Positions 9,088 to 16,664 of a DNA stretch of 58,551 nt are shown one piece after another. The notes below the pieces were generated by a model, which worked only from the letters and a program-made list of their open reading frames with translations, searched no databases and was not told where the DNA came from. The stretch lies in contig SACH01000012.1 in NCBI GenBank assembly GCA_009928645.1, forward strand, positions 1 to 58,551, given 5' to 3'. Every line of letters begins with the position of its first letter. Within the stretch, counting starts at the first letter, position 1. Origin of the DNA: Gammaproteobacteria bacterium. Its GTDB lineage: Bacteria; Pseudomonadota; Gammaproteobacteria; Chromatiales; Chromatiaceae. The position numbers were made by a program, and so were the translations under genes.

Positions 9088-10293
9088 ATGCGCCCGGAAG
9101 ACATCCTGCACTTCGGCCTGCGCGCCCTGACCAGCCACCGCGCCCGTACCTGGCTGACCCTGCTGGCCATGGGGCTGGGGACGGCGGCAGTGGTGGTGCT
9201 CAGCGCCCTGGGCGAGGGGGCGCGACAGTACGTCACCGGCCAGTTCACCCAGCTTGGCACCCATCTGCTCATCGTCCTCCCCGGCCGCAGCGAGACCACC
9301 GGTGGGGCGCCACCGCTGTTCGGCGATACCGCCCGGGACCTGACCCTGGACGATGCCCTGGCCCTGCTGCGCACTCCCTACGTGGCGCGCGTCGCCCCCC
9401 TGAGCCTCGGCTCCGCGCCGGTGTCCCACGGCAACCGGGAGCGGGAGGCGAATGTCGTCGGCACCACCGCCGAGTTTCAGCCGGTCCGTCAGATCGAGCT
9501 GGCCCAGGGCCAGTTCCTGCCCCCCGGCGACCCCCGCCAGGCCGAGGCCGTCGCCCTCCTCGGCGAAAAACTGGCCCGGGAACTCTTCGACCAGCAATCG
9601 CCCCTGGGGCAGTGGGTGCGCATCGGCGATCGCCGATTCCGGGTCATCGGCACCCTGGCCAGTTCCGGCTTCTCCCTGGGGGCCGACCTGGGGGACACGG
9701 TGCTGATCCCGGTGGCCGCCGCCCAGGCCCTGTTCAACAGCCCGGCCCTGTTCCGCATCCTCATCCAGGCACGGGGTCGCGCCGCCCTGGTCCCGGCGGC
9801 AGAGGCCGTGCGCGCGATCATTCGTGAGCGCCACGAGGGCGAGGACGACATCACCCTCATCACCCAGGACGCCCTGCTGGCGACCTTCGACAAGATCCTC
9901 CACGCCCTCACCCTGGCGGTCGCCGGCATCGCCGCCATCAGCCTGCTGGTGGCGGGGGTGCTGATCATGAACGTCATGCTGGTGGCGGTGTCCCAGCGCA
10001 CCCCGGAGATCGGGCTGCTCAAGGCCCTGGGCGCGGATCGGCGGCAGATCCTCGCCCTCTTTCTGACCGAGGCCCTGTTGCTGGCGGTGGCGGGGACCCT
10101 GCTGGGGCTGGGCGTCGCCTACGGCGGGGTCTGGGTCTTCAACGCCCAGGTCAGCGCCTTCCAACTGGTCGTGCCCCTCTGGGCGCCCCTGGCGGCGGCC
10201 GCCGTCTCCCTGGCCACCGGTATCGGCTTCGGCCTGCTGCCGGCCCTGCGCGCGGCGCGCCTGGACCCGGTCCTGGCCCTGGCGGGGGGCTGA
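9088..10293 (+). CDS. MacB/FtsX-family ABC transporter permease (first of two)
   Basis: About 401 residues from the ATG at 9088 (MRPEDILHFGLRALTSHRAR), which gives the typical start of this family; an earlier in-frame TTG at 9016 adds 24 unlikely residues. It has the MacB permease plan: one N-terminal membrane helix (TWLTLLAMGLGTAAVVVLSA), a periplasmic core of about 200 residues, then three C-terminal helices, with the conserved cytoplasmic loop QRTPEIGLLKALGADRRQI. It ends 4 bases before a mini-ORF and 95 bases before a second, related permease. The two probably form a heterodimer driven by the ATPase at 6880. Confidence 0.88.
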   Translation: MRPEDILHFGLRALTSHRARTWLTLLAMGLGTAAVVVLSALGEGARQYVTGQFTQLGTHLLIVLPGRSETTGGAPPLFGDTARDLTLDDALALLRTPYVARVAPLSLGSAPVSHGNREREANVVGTTAEFQPVRQIELAQGQFLPPGDPRQAEAVALLGEKLARELFDQQSPLGQWVRIGDRRFRVIGTLASSGFSLGADLGDTVLIPVAAAQALFNSPALFRILIQARGRAALVPAAEAVRAIIRERHEGEDDITLITQDALLATFDKILHALTLAVAGIAAISLLVAGVLIMNVMLVAVSQRTPEIGLLKALGADRRQILALFLTEALLLAVAGTLLGLGVAYGGVWVFNAQVSAFQLVVPLWAPLAAAAVSLATGIGFGLLPALRAARLDPVLALAGG

Positions 10294-10297
10294 GGCC

Positions 10298-10384
10298 ATG
10301 CTGGCCCTGACGTTATCCCGCCCACGCCGCGTCGCCCCAAGCTGCCGGCGATTCGACCGCTCCGGGACCTCACCGGAAGGCTGA
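10298..10384 (+). CDS. Possible 28-residue mini-ORF between the two permeases
   Basis: The stop of the first permease is followed by GGCC and an ATG at 10298. That frame runs 28 codons to a TGA at 10382-10384, again followed by GGCC and the ATG of the second permease. The junction GGCTGAGGCCATGCT is identical on both sides (10288-10302 and 10378-10392). The peptide (MLALTLSRPRRVAPS...) is basic and matches nothing I know. It may bridge translation between the permeases, or be a by-product of a duplicated gene start. Confidence 0.3.
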   Translation: MLALTLSRPRRVAPSCRRFDRSGTSPEG

Positions 10385-10388
10385 GGCC

Positions 10389-11594
10389 ATGCTCGTCACC
10401 GACTTCGTCCGCTTCTGCCTGGGGGCCGTGGTCGCCCATCGCGCCCGCAGCCTGCTGACGGTGACCGGCATCGCCATCGGCATCGCCGCCGTGGTCCTGC
10501 TCACCGCCATCGGCGAGGGCATCCACCGCTTCGTCCTCACCGAGTTCTCCCAATTCGGCACCCGTCTGGTGGCCGTGGCCCCGGGCAAGGTCTCGACCCT
10601 GGGCCTGTCCGGCGCCATCCTGCACAACGTGCGGCCCCTGAGCCTGGCGGACGCCCAGGCCCTGGCGCGGGTGCCGGGGGTGACGGCGGTGGTGCCGGTG
10701 ACCCAGGGCAATGCCGAGGTGGAGGGCAACGACCGCACCCGCCGCGCCCTGGTCATCGGCGCCGGCAGCCAGGTGCCGGCGGTCTGGCTGATGCGGCCGC
10801 AACTGGGGCGCTTCCTGCCGGAGGAGGGCGCCGGCAACGCGGGCGAGCGGGCCCTGGCCGTGCTCGGGGCCAAGCTGCGGGACGAGCTCTTCGGCGCCAC
10901 CTCGCCCCTGGGGGCGCGCATCCGCATCGGCGGCGAGCCCTACCGGGTGATCGGGGTCATGGAGGCCAAGGGCCAGATGCTGGGTTTCGACCTGGACGAC
11001 ACGGTCTACATCCCGGTGGCGCGCGCCCTGGCCCTCTTCAATCGGGAGAGCCTGTTCGAGATCGACCTGCTCTATGGCCCGGAGGTGGATGGGGCGACCC
11101 TGGCGGAACGGGCGCGCCAGGTGTTGCTCAAGCGCCATGGCCACGAGGACTTCACCGTCACCACCCAGGACCAGATGCTGGAGGTGGCCGGCTCGGTGCT
11201 GAACGTCCTGACCCTGGCGGTCGGCGCCATCGGCGCCATCTCCCTGGCGGTGGGGGGCATTGGCATCCTGACCATCATGACCATCGCCGTGCGCGAGCGC
11301 CGCCGGGAGATCGGCCTGCTGCGCGCCCTGGGGGCGGCCCAGAGGCAGATCCTGCTGCTCTTTCTCGGCGAGGCCCTGATCCTGGCCCTGCTCGGCGGCC
11401 TGGCCGGCCTGACCCTGGGGCTGGGGGGCGCCGGGCTCATCGGCGCCCTGGTGCCGGCCCTGCCAACCCACATCGCCTGGGAGTTCGCCCTGGCCGCCGA
11501 GGCCAGCGCCGGCCTCATCGGCCTGGTCGCCGGGGTCCTGCCGGCCCTGAATGCCGCCCGCCTCGACCCGATCCTGGCCCTGCGGGACGAATGA
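10389..11594 (+). CDS. MacB/FtsX-family ABC transporter permease (second of two)
   Basis: A 401-residue permease related to the previous one. Its N-terminal helix is LLTVTGIAIGIAAVVLLTAI. The periplasmic MacB core domain spans about 50-260. Three C-terminal helices follow, with the loop RERRREIGLLRALGAAQRQI, which couples ATP hydrolysis to periplasmic movement in this family. Start: ATG at 10389, four bases after a mini-ORF stop. It closes the exporter cluster that begins at 5511. The exported compound is unknown; macrolides, peptides, lipids or siderophores are all handled by relatives. Confidence 0.88.
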   Translation: MLVTDFVRFCLGAVVAHRARSLLTVTGIAIGIAAVVLLTAIGEGIHRFVLTEFSQFGTRLVAVAPGKVSTLGLSGAILHNVRPLSLADAQALARVPGVTAVVPVTQGNAEVEGNDRTRRALVIGAGSQVPAVWLMRPQLGRFLPEEGAGNAGERALAVLGAKLRDELFGATSPLGARIRIGGEPYRVIGVMEAKGQMLGFDLDDTVYIPVARALALFNRESLFEIDLLYGPEVDGATLAERARQVLLKRHGHEDFTVTTQDQMLEVAGSVLNVLTLAVGAIGAISLAVGGIGILTIMTIAVRERRREIGLLRALGAAQRQILLLFLGEALILALLGGLAGLTLGLGGAGLIGALVPALPTHIAWEFALAAEASAGLIGLVAGVLPALNAARLDPILALRDE

Positions 11595-11891
11595 GCCTGG
11601 GTCAGCCGGACATGGGCCGCACCCGCCCCTTAATCTGAGCCAAGCGCCCACCAAGGGGAAAACCCACCACGGATGCCAACGCCGGCCCAGGGCGCGACTC
11701 GGCACCCGTTGTCTCCGGCGAACCCGATCTAGGCGCTGTGGGTGACCGTCTGGACCTGACGAAAAAGTGCTGGCCGAAACTATCTTGGGTTGTACTCGGA
11801 TGGCGAAAGAAAACCCGCGCATCCCCGCCTCGGCGCCTTTTTGACCGATGTTACAATGCCCTCCTTTTCAGGTTGTCGGGGGGAGAGACTC
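11595..11891. other. Intergenic region upstream of yebC
   Basis: About 300 bases without a convincing gene. TACAAT near 11852 could be a -10 element for yebC, but I find no good -35 at the right distance. The yebC ribosome binding site is GGGGGGAGAGA just upstream of 11892. Confidence 0.35.
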
Positions 11892-12644
11892 ATGGCCGGT
11901 CACAGTAAATGGGCCAATATCAAGCACCGTAAGGCAGCGCAGGACAAGAAGCGCGGTTCGATGTGGACCAAGCTGATCCGCGAGGTGACGGTGGCGGCCC
12001 GCGAGGGCGGCGGCGACCCGGGGATGAACCCCCGCCTGCGCCTGGCCATGGACAAGGCCTTCGGCGCCAACATGCCCCGCGACACGGTGGACCGCGCCAT
12101 CAAGCGCGGCGCTGGCGGTGGCGAGGGCGAGCAGTACGAGGAGATCCGCTACGAGGGCTATGGCCCCGGCGGGGTGGCGGTCATGGTCGATTGCATGAGC
12201 GACAATCGCAACCGCACCGCCGCCGACGTCCGCCATGCCTTCTCCAAGCACGGCGGCAACCTGGGCACCGGCGGCTCTGTGTCCTATCTCTTCACCAAGC
12301 AGGGGATCATCAGCTTCCCTCCCGGCGTGGACGAGGACGGGCTGATGGAGGCCGCCCTGGAGGCGGGTGCCGATGACGTGATCAGCAACGACGACGGCTC
12401 GATGGACGTCATCACCACCCCCGACAACTTCGGCCCGGTGCGCGACGCCCTGACCGCCGGCGGCTTCGCCAACGGCGAGGGGGACGTGACCTACAACGCC
12501 TCGACTCAGGCCGCCATCGAGGACCGCGACACGGTAGAAAAGCTCTTGAAGATGATCGACGCCCTGGAGGACCTGGACGACGTCCAGGTGGTCTATTCCA
12601 ACGCCGACATCGCCGAGGCCATCCTGGCGGAGCTGGAGGGCTGA
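11892..12644 (+). CDS. yebC: YebC/PmpR-family protein (TACO1 family)
   Basis: A 250-residue protein with the invariant start [20 protein letters not shown] and the family's later blocks ([45 protein letters not shown]). Length is normal. Members were described as transcription regulators and, more recently, as factors that relieve ribosome stalling, so the exact role here is open. The ATG at 11892 is fixed by the conserved N-terminus and a purine-rich GGGGGAGAG upstream. It heads the classic yebC-ruvC-ruvA cluster. Confidence 0.97.
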   Translation: MAGHSKWANIKHRKAAQDKKRGSMWTKLIREVTVAAREGGGDPGMNPRLRLAMDKAFGANMPRDTVDRAIKRGAGGGEGEQYEEIRYEGYGPGGVAVMVDCMSDNRNRTAADVRHAFSKHGGNLGTGGSVSYLFTKQGIISFPPGVDEDGLMEAALEAGADDVISNDDGSMDVITTPDNFGPVRDALTAGGFANGEGDVTYNASTQAAIEDRDTVEKLLKMIDALEDLDDVQVVYSNADIAEAILAELEG

Positions 12645-12694
12645 GCCGGCGGGTTCAGCCTTCTCCCGGGTCCCCGTCGCTGATCCGGCCCGCG

Positions 12695-13291
12695 ATGCCC
12701 GCCATCCTTCCCAACGCCGCGCAGACCGTACCGGACGGCCCTGACCGGGGAAACGCACCCGTCCGGCAGGCCTTGCGCCATCGCATCCTCGGGATCGATC
12801 CCGGCTCCCGCACCACCGGTTTCGGTGTCATCGACACCGACGGCAACCGCAGCCGGCGCGTCGCCAGCGGCTGCATCCGGGTCGGCGAGCACCCCTGGCC
12901 GGAGCGGCTGCGCTTCATCTTCGACGCCGTAGCCCAGGTGGTGGCGGACCATGCCCCCCACGAGATGGCGGTGGAGCAACTGATCTTCGCCCGGGACCCC
13001 ACCGCTGCCCTCAAACTGGGCCAGGCCCGCGGCGCCGTGCTCTGCGCCGGGCTCAAGGCCGGCGTCCAGGTCCACGAATACAGCCCCAAGTCGGTCAAGC
13101 TAGCGGTAGTTGGCAGCGGGGGGGCGGAGAAGTTCCAGGTCCAGCATATGGTGCGCATCCTGCTGTCGCTCGACGTGGAACCGGCGGAGGACGAGGCCGA
13201 CGCCCTGGCCCTAGCTCTATGCCATGCCCACTCCATGGGCATCCCGGCGCGGCGACGGGCCGCCGCCTCCTGGCGGGATTTCCGACCATGA
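12695..13291 (+). CDS. ruvC: Holliday junction resolvase RuvC
   Basis: RuvC cuts Holliday junctions made by RecA and migrated by RuvAB. The RNase-H-like fold is clear: ILGIDPGSRTTGFG with the first catalytic Asp, then the catalytic Glu in MAVEQLIFARD, and the paired acids in PAEDEADALALALCH. From the ATG at 12695 the protein has 198 residues with a 26-residue unlike N-terminal extension. A TTG at 12773 would start MRHRILGIDPGS and give 172 residues, almost exactly the E. coli length (173). I think the TTG may well be the true start; neither has a strong ribosome binding site. Confidence 0.95.
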   Translation: MPAILPNAAQTVPDGPDRGNAPVRQALRHRILGIDPGSRTTGFGVIDTDGNRSRRVASGCIRVGEHPWPERLRFIFDAVAQVVADHAPHEMAVEQLIFARDPTAALKLGQARGAVLCAGLKAGVQVHEYSPKSVKLAVVGSGGAEKFQVQHMVRILLSLDVEPAEDEADALALALCHAHSMGIPARRRAAASWRDFRP

Positions 13292-13436
13292 TCTTTGGCC
13301 AGCTCAACCGTAACCACCACGGCCAGGGCCACCGCGCCCTGCCACTGCGGGCGGTTCCAGAACGCCGGTTCAGCGCGAATGGCCCAGCGTGGATAGCCAT
13401 ACCTTCATTCCCCCTCCCTGATTGGAGCATTACGGC

Positions 13437-14048
13437 ATGATCGGACGCCTGCGCGGCGAGATCCTCCATAAGCAGCCACCCTGGCTGCTGCTGGACGTCA
13501 ACGGGGTCGGCTACGAGCTGGAGGCCCCCATGTCCACCTTCTACGATCTGCCCGCCGTAGGTGAGCAGGTCATCCTGGTGACCCACTTGGCGGTGCGCGA
13601 GGACGCCCATACCCTCTACGGCTTCCTGCGCGAGACGGACCGCGCCCTGTTCCGCGATCTGCTCAAGGTCACCGGCGTCGGGGCGCGCATGGCCCTGGCA
13701 ATCCTCTCCGGCATGGATGCCCGCCGATTCGCCCAGTGCGTTGAGCAGGAAGACCATGCCACCCTCATCCGCCTGCCCGGTATCGGCCGCAAGACGGCGG
13801 AACGCCTGGTGATCGAGATGCGCGACCGGGTAGCTGGTCTGACAGGCGGACCGGCGCCTTCTGGGGGCGCAACGGCCGGGTCTCCCCGAGCGGTAGCAAC
13901 CGCGGAAGATCCCCTGAACGACGCCATCGAGGCCCTGATCGCCCTCGGCTACCGGCCCCCGGATGCCAATCGCATGGCCCGCGCCGTCGCCGAGGGGGCC
14001 AAAACCTCGGAGGAGATCATCCGCGCCGCCCTACGCGGGGCGGGTTGA
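13437..14048 (+). CDS. ruvA: Holliday junction branch migration protein RuvA
   Basis: This 203-residue protein starts with the canonical MIGRLRGEI and has the expected three domains: the OB-fold (1-65), the helix-hairpin-helix domain (LLKVTGVGARMALAILSG, then RLPGIGRKTAERLVIEMRD), an Ala/Gly/Pro-rich linker (about 140-160) and the C-terminal RuvB-binding domain (NDAIEALIALGYRPPDANRMA). RuvA tetramers bind the four-way junction and recruit the RuvB helicase. GGAG lies about nine bases before the ATG at 13437. RuvB, which usually follows directly, is not here. Confidence 0.97.
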   Translation: MIGRLRGEILHKQPPWLLLDVNGVGYELEAPMSTFYDLPAVGEQVILVTHLAVREDAHTLYGFLRETDRALFRDLLKVTGVGARMALAILSGMDARRFAQCVEQEDHATLIRLPGIGRKTAERLVIEMRDRVAGLTGGPAPSGGATAGSPRAVATAEDPLNDAIEALIALGYRPPDANRMARAVAEGAKTSEEIIRAALRGAG

Positions 14049-14117
14049 CGTCCTTACCTGCCGGTCAGGCGCGAAGGGCTGGTTGGGGCTGTTGCGATTC
14101 CGGGGCGGGAAGATTGG

Positions 14118-14567
14118 CTACAAGAGCTTGACCAGCGCTGCCATGGCGCCCACCTGGGCGAACATCAGAGGGATGAGCCACATCAACAGGCTATTGCGAC
14201 TGCGCTCGATCGCCGTCCTGACCTCGCCGCGAAGCTGTTCGATCTCGGTCTTGATCTCACCCCGTAATTGCTCGATCTCAGTCTTCACCTCGCCCCGCAA
14301 TTGCTCGATCTCGGTCTTCACCTCACCTCGAAGCTGCTCGATTTCCTTCTGCAGGCGCAACTCAGTCGCCCGCAAGTCCCCCCGCAATTGCTCGATCTCT
14401 TTGCGAATCCTCAATTCCGTCTCACCCAACTGCTGGTGAGTGACCAGATTGGGCAGGTTTGGATAGCGTTCTTCGAGGCTCTCAAAGGCCTCAGCGATCA
14501 ATCGCGCCCGCGCCCGCTCGTCTGGCGCGCTGGCCAAGGCTTCGTATAGTTCGACGACGGAACCCAT
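14118..14567 (-). CDS. Coiled-coil protein with 11-residue repeats and a C-terminal membrane anchor
   Basis: A 149-residue protein of unknown function. Residues 1-45 are a helical head (MGSVVELYEALASAPDER). Residues about 50-115 are a coiled coil in which IEQLRGEVKTE repeats every 11 residues at least three times, preceded by degenerate copies. The 11-residue period suggests a hendecad (right-handed or straight) coil rather than heptads. A final hydrophobic segment (about 125-148) should anchor it in the membrane. Such proteins occur in many copies in some proteobacterial genomes and resemble DUF1640/CCDC90-type proteins in layout. It converges on ruvA. Confidence 0.7.
   Translation of the reverse strand: MGSVVELYEALASAPDERARARLIAEAFESLEERYPNLPNLVTHQQLGETELRIRKEIEQLRGDLRATELRLQKEIEQLRGEVKTEIEQLRGEVKTEIEQLRGEIKTEIEQLRGEVRTAIERSRNSLLMWLIPLMFAQVGAMAALVKLL
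14219..14345 (-). repeat. 33-bp tandem repeats inside the coiled-coil gene
   Basis: Near-identical 33-bp units, each encoding IEQLRGEVKTE or a variant, run head to tail. Copies differ mainly at third codon positions, which suggests that selection keeps the peptide repeat. Such an array can gain or lose whole units without frameshift. Confidence 0.75.
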
Positions 14568-14600
14568 GGGTTCTATTCCTCAAGCACTGATGCCAAGCGA

Positions 14601-14682
14601 TCTGGTCTGGTCTGATCGAATACGCTCTGTCTTGGCCAAATCTGAAGCTCGTCCTGTTCAGTCTGGTCTAGTCTGGTCTGGT
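14601..14682. repeat. TCTGG-type short direct repeats
   Basis: TCTGGTCTGGTCTG (14601-14614) and a second run GTCTGGTCTAGTCTGGTCTG (from 14661) lie between the coiled-coil gene and the oxygenase gene. The motif is five bases long (TCTGG) in both runs. No gene is seen in the surrounding 295 bases. Confidence 0.55.
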
Positions 14683-14862
14683 GGGAGATCGAGGCAATAG
14701 TACCTGCAATTGACCCGAAAGTACCCTTAACTTTACATCGGACCGGACTGAGGAATTTCCATCATCGCTGGCAGGTCCTTCACCCGCCGTGTCGATTGAC
14801 CCTGTCCCGGCCCTCCCCGGACAATAGCCCCTAGCAGCCAGTACCACCGACCAGGATTTGCC

Positions 14863-15471
14863 ATGACCCTCTTCGACCGCGAGATCGTCCCCCTACCCAG
14901 CATCCGCGAGGTCAAGCCCGGCAGCTTCATCTTCGCCCGTCCCAACGCCCTGCCGCCGACCTTTTGCGACGAGGTGATCGCCCGCTTCGAGGCCCACCCG
15001 GAGCAGCAGCACGAGGGCCGCATCGGCCAGGTCCAGGCCAAGGACACCCGCGTCAAGTCCACCATGGACCTGGTGGTGAGCAACAAGGAGGACTGGCAGG
15101 ACGTGGACCAGATGTTCTTCCGCTCCCTGGCCGCCGCCCTGCGCGAGTTCCGCGAGACCTATCCCTACTTCAAGGGGCCCTTCAAGGACCTGGGCTACCA
15201 GGTCCAGCGCTATCGGGCGGGAGACTACTATCACTGGCACATCGACGGTGGCAGCCACGAGTTCAGCCAACGCCAGCTCGTCGCCCTCTGGTACCTGAAC
15301 GACGTGCCTGGCCCCGGCGGCGAGACCCAGTTCCTGTTCCAGGACGTCAGCATCCCGCCCCAGCGCGGCACCCTGGTGCTCTTCCCGCCCTTCTGGACTC
15401 ACGAACACCGCGCCGCCCGCATGGCGTCGGGGGTCAAGTACATTGCCACTACTTGGGTGGTGTTTGCCTGA
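14863..15471 (+). CDS. 2-oxoglutarate/Fe(II)-dependent oxygenase (prolyl-4-hydroxylase-like)
   Basis: This 202-residue protein has the double-stranded beta-helix iron-binding triad HxD...H: His126 and Asp128 (YYHWHIDGG) and His182 (FWTHEHR). Lys192 follows at the spacing expected for the residue that binds the 2-oxoglutarate carboxylate. PGPGGETQFL is the turn typical of the P4H/PKHD group. Relatives hydroxylate protein residues or small molecules, so the substrate cannot be named. The ATG at 14863 is followed directly by family-like sequence. The next gene begins only 14 bases downstream, so they are probably co-transcribed. Confidence 0.85.
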   Translation: MTLFDREIVPLPSIREVKPGSFIFARPNALPPTFCDEVIARFEAHPEQQHEGRIGQVQAKDTRVKSTMDLVVSNKEDWQDVDQMFFRSLAAALREFRETYPYFKGPFKDLGYQVQRYRAGDYYHWHIDGGSHEFSQRQLVALWYLNDVPGPGGETQFLFQDVSIPPQRGTLVLFPPFWTHEHRAARMASGVKYIATTWVVFA

Positions 15472-15485
15472 TTTTGAACGAGCGC

Positions 15486-15875
15486 ATGCATCCCTCAGAC
15501 GGCCCCCGCCTGCTGGCGATCATCGAACTGGGCGGCTACCCCAACCTGCTGCCCCTCTATCGCCGCCTGGGCTTTGACACCGAGGTGGTCAATTCCCAAC
15601 GCAAGGCCCAAGCCGCCCTCAAAAAGCGCCTGCCGGACGTCATCGTCACCGAGTACAACTTCCAGTCCGATTTCCGTGACCGTACCAGCAACCTAGAGAC
15701 CCTGATGGCCTATCTTCAGCGCCATCCCGGGGTCAAGGTCATCGCCTTCTTTCAGCCGGAATTCCTGCCCAAGTTCGAGGCCATGAACGCCCGCTTCCCG
15801 CTCTTCGCCGCCATCCCCTTGCCGGTGACGGAAGCGGCGGTGGAGGAGGCCCTGCGGCGGGCCCTGGCCGGCTGA
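15486..15875 (+). CDS. Uncharacterised receiver-like (pseudo-receiver) protein
   Basis: A 129-residue soluble protein from the ATG at 15486; a TTG at 15474 would add four residues. The alternation of beta strands and helices (LLAIIELG, TEVVNS, DVIVTEYNF, VKVIAFF, AAIPLPVTEAAVEEALRRAL) looks like a response-regulator receiver fold. However, the usual phospho-Asp position reads Thr-Glu-Tyr and the first acidic pair is missing. It is therefore likely not phosphorylated in the normal way. The fold call is my inference. It follows the oxygenase gene closely and may act with it. Confidence 0.6.
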   Translation: MHPSDGPRLLAIIELGGYPNLLPLYRRLGFDTEVVNSQRKAQAALKKRLPDVIVTEYNFQSDFRDRTSNLETLMAYLQRHPGVKVIAFFQPEFLPKFEAMNARFPLFAAIPLPVTEAAVEEALRRALAG

Positions 15876-16058
15876 AGGTCGGGAGGTACCCATCAATCCA
15901 ACCGCGTCCTTGGCTTCTCATCCCTCAATCATCACCCTTCTGTAGGGGGTCGCAGTCCAGACCACCAGTGGGAAGTCTGGTCATAGGCAATGTTTCAACG
16001 GGTTGGCCAGATCAGGTACCTGGAAGTTATCCGGGCACCGTTTCCAAACTCCGGTTGA

Positions 16059-16256
16059 TCAGAAATGCTTGGGCAGGCCCGCTTGTTTGAGGACAGCGTT
16101 CGCCGTATGGCGCGAGCGGATCTTGGCATCCAGAATGAATCGGCACTCGGTGATCGGGCTGTACCAGATGTCGTGATCACCCTTTCCGTGACGCTCGAAG
16201 CGACAGCCTGCTCCGAGCAGGAGCCGCATTAGCTCCGGCGTATAGCCCTCACCCAT
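16059..16256 (-). CDS. hicA: HicA-like toxin (mRNA interferase)
   Basis: A 65-residue protein with the double-stranded-RNA-binding-like HicA fold: TPELMRLLLGAGCRFERHGKGDHDIWYSP. The His in KGDHDIW sits where HicA has its catalytic histidine (usually GSHH), and the C-terminal NAVLKQAGL matches the last helix. HicA toxins cut mRNA to stop translation. The ATG at 16256 shares one base with the antitoxin's stop (TGATG), so translation is coupled. Here the antitoxin gene comes first, the reverse of the common hicA-hicB order but known for several systems. Confidence 0.8.
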   Translation of the reverse strand: MGEGYTPELMRLLLGAGCRFERHGKGDHDIWYSPITECRFILDAKIRSRHTANAVLKQAGLPKHF

Positions 16257-16501
16257 CAGGCCGCCCGGCGAGTTGCGGTTTCGAATCGACGGATCAGGAG
16301 TTCGAAAGGCACCTCCTCCTGATCCGGCCACCCGTTCAGTTCCAGCAGTTCGGGGATCATGACCTCGAGCTTGGACATCAAGGCGTCGACGGTTTCGGCC
16401 TCGGTCGCCAAGCCCGGAACATCGCCACTATCGGCAACCCAGACCTTCATATCCGGGTCCCAGTCCACACGCACGAGCAAGACTCTCGTCATGGGATTCA
16501 C
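16256..16501 (-). CDS. hicB: HicB-like antitoxin (DUF1902 type)
   Basis: An 81-residue protein with the partial RNase-H fold of HicB/DUF1902 antitoxins: VRVDWDPDMKVWVADSGDVPG, then EAETVDALMSKLEVMIPELLE. No separate DNA-binding domain is seen after it. The start is probably the GTG at 16501, because GGAG lies five bases upstream; the ATG at 16492 is possible but too far from that site. It should neutralise the HicA-like toxin encoded directly after it. Confidence 0.8.
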   Translation of the reverse strand: MNPMTRVLLVRVDWDPDMKVWVADSGDVPGLATEAETVDALMSKLEVMIPELLELNGWPDQEEVPFELLIRRFETATRRAA

Positions 16502-16594
16502 ATTTTCTCCGTTGCTTAATTAAGAAAATGGTCGGTTTCGCTTGTTTTGAACATTGTCGCATGCCAAAGGCCAGCAAAGCGAAGGTGCCAGGCA

Positions 16595-16653
16595 GCAGGT
16601 GCAGGTGCAGGTGCAGGTGCAGGTGCAGGTGCAGGTGCAGGTGCAGGTGCAGG
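16595..16653 (+). repeat. Perfect hexanucleotide microsatellite (GCAGGT)n
   Basis: Nine perfect copies of GCAGGT plus five bases of a tenth lie 11 bases beyond the stop codon of slt (slt reads on the other strand). No copy carries a substitution, which suggests recent slippage. The open frames across it encode only dipeptide repeats (RC, QV, GA) and are not genes. Confidence 0.95.
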
Positions 16654-16664
16654 ATGGCATTTGG

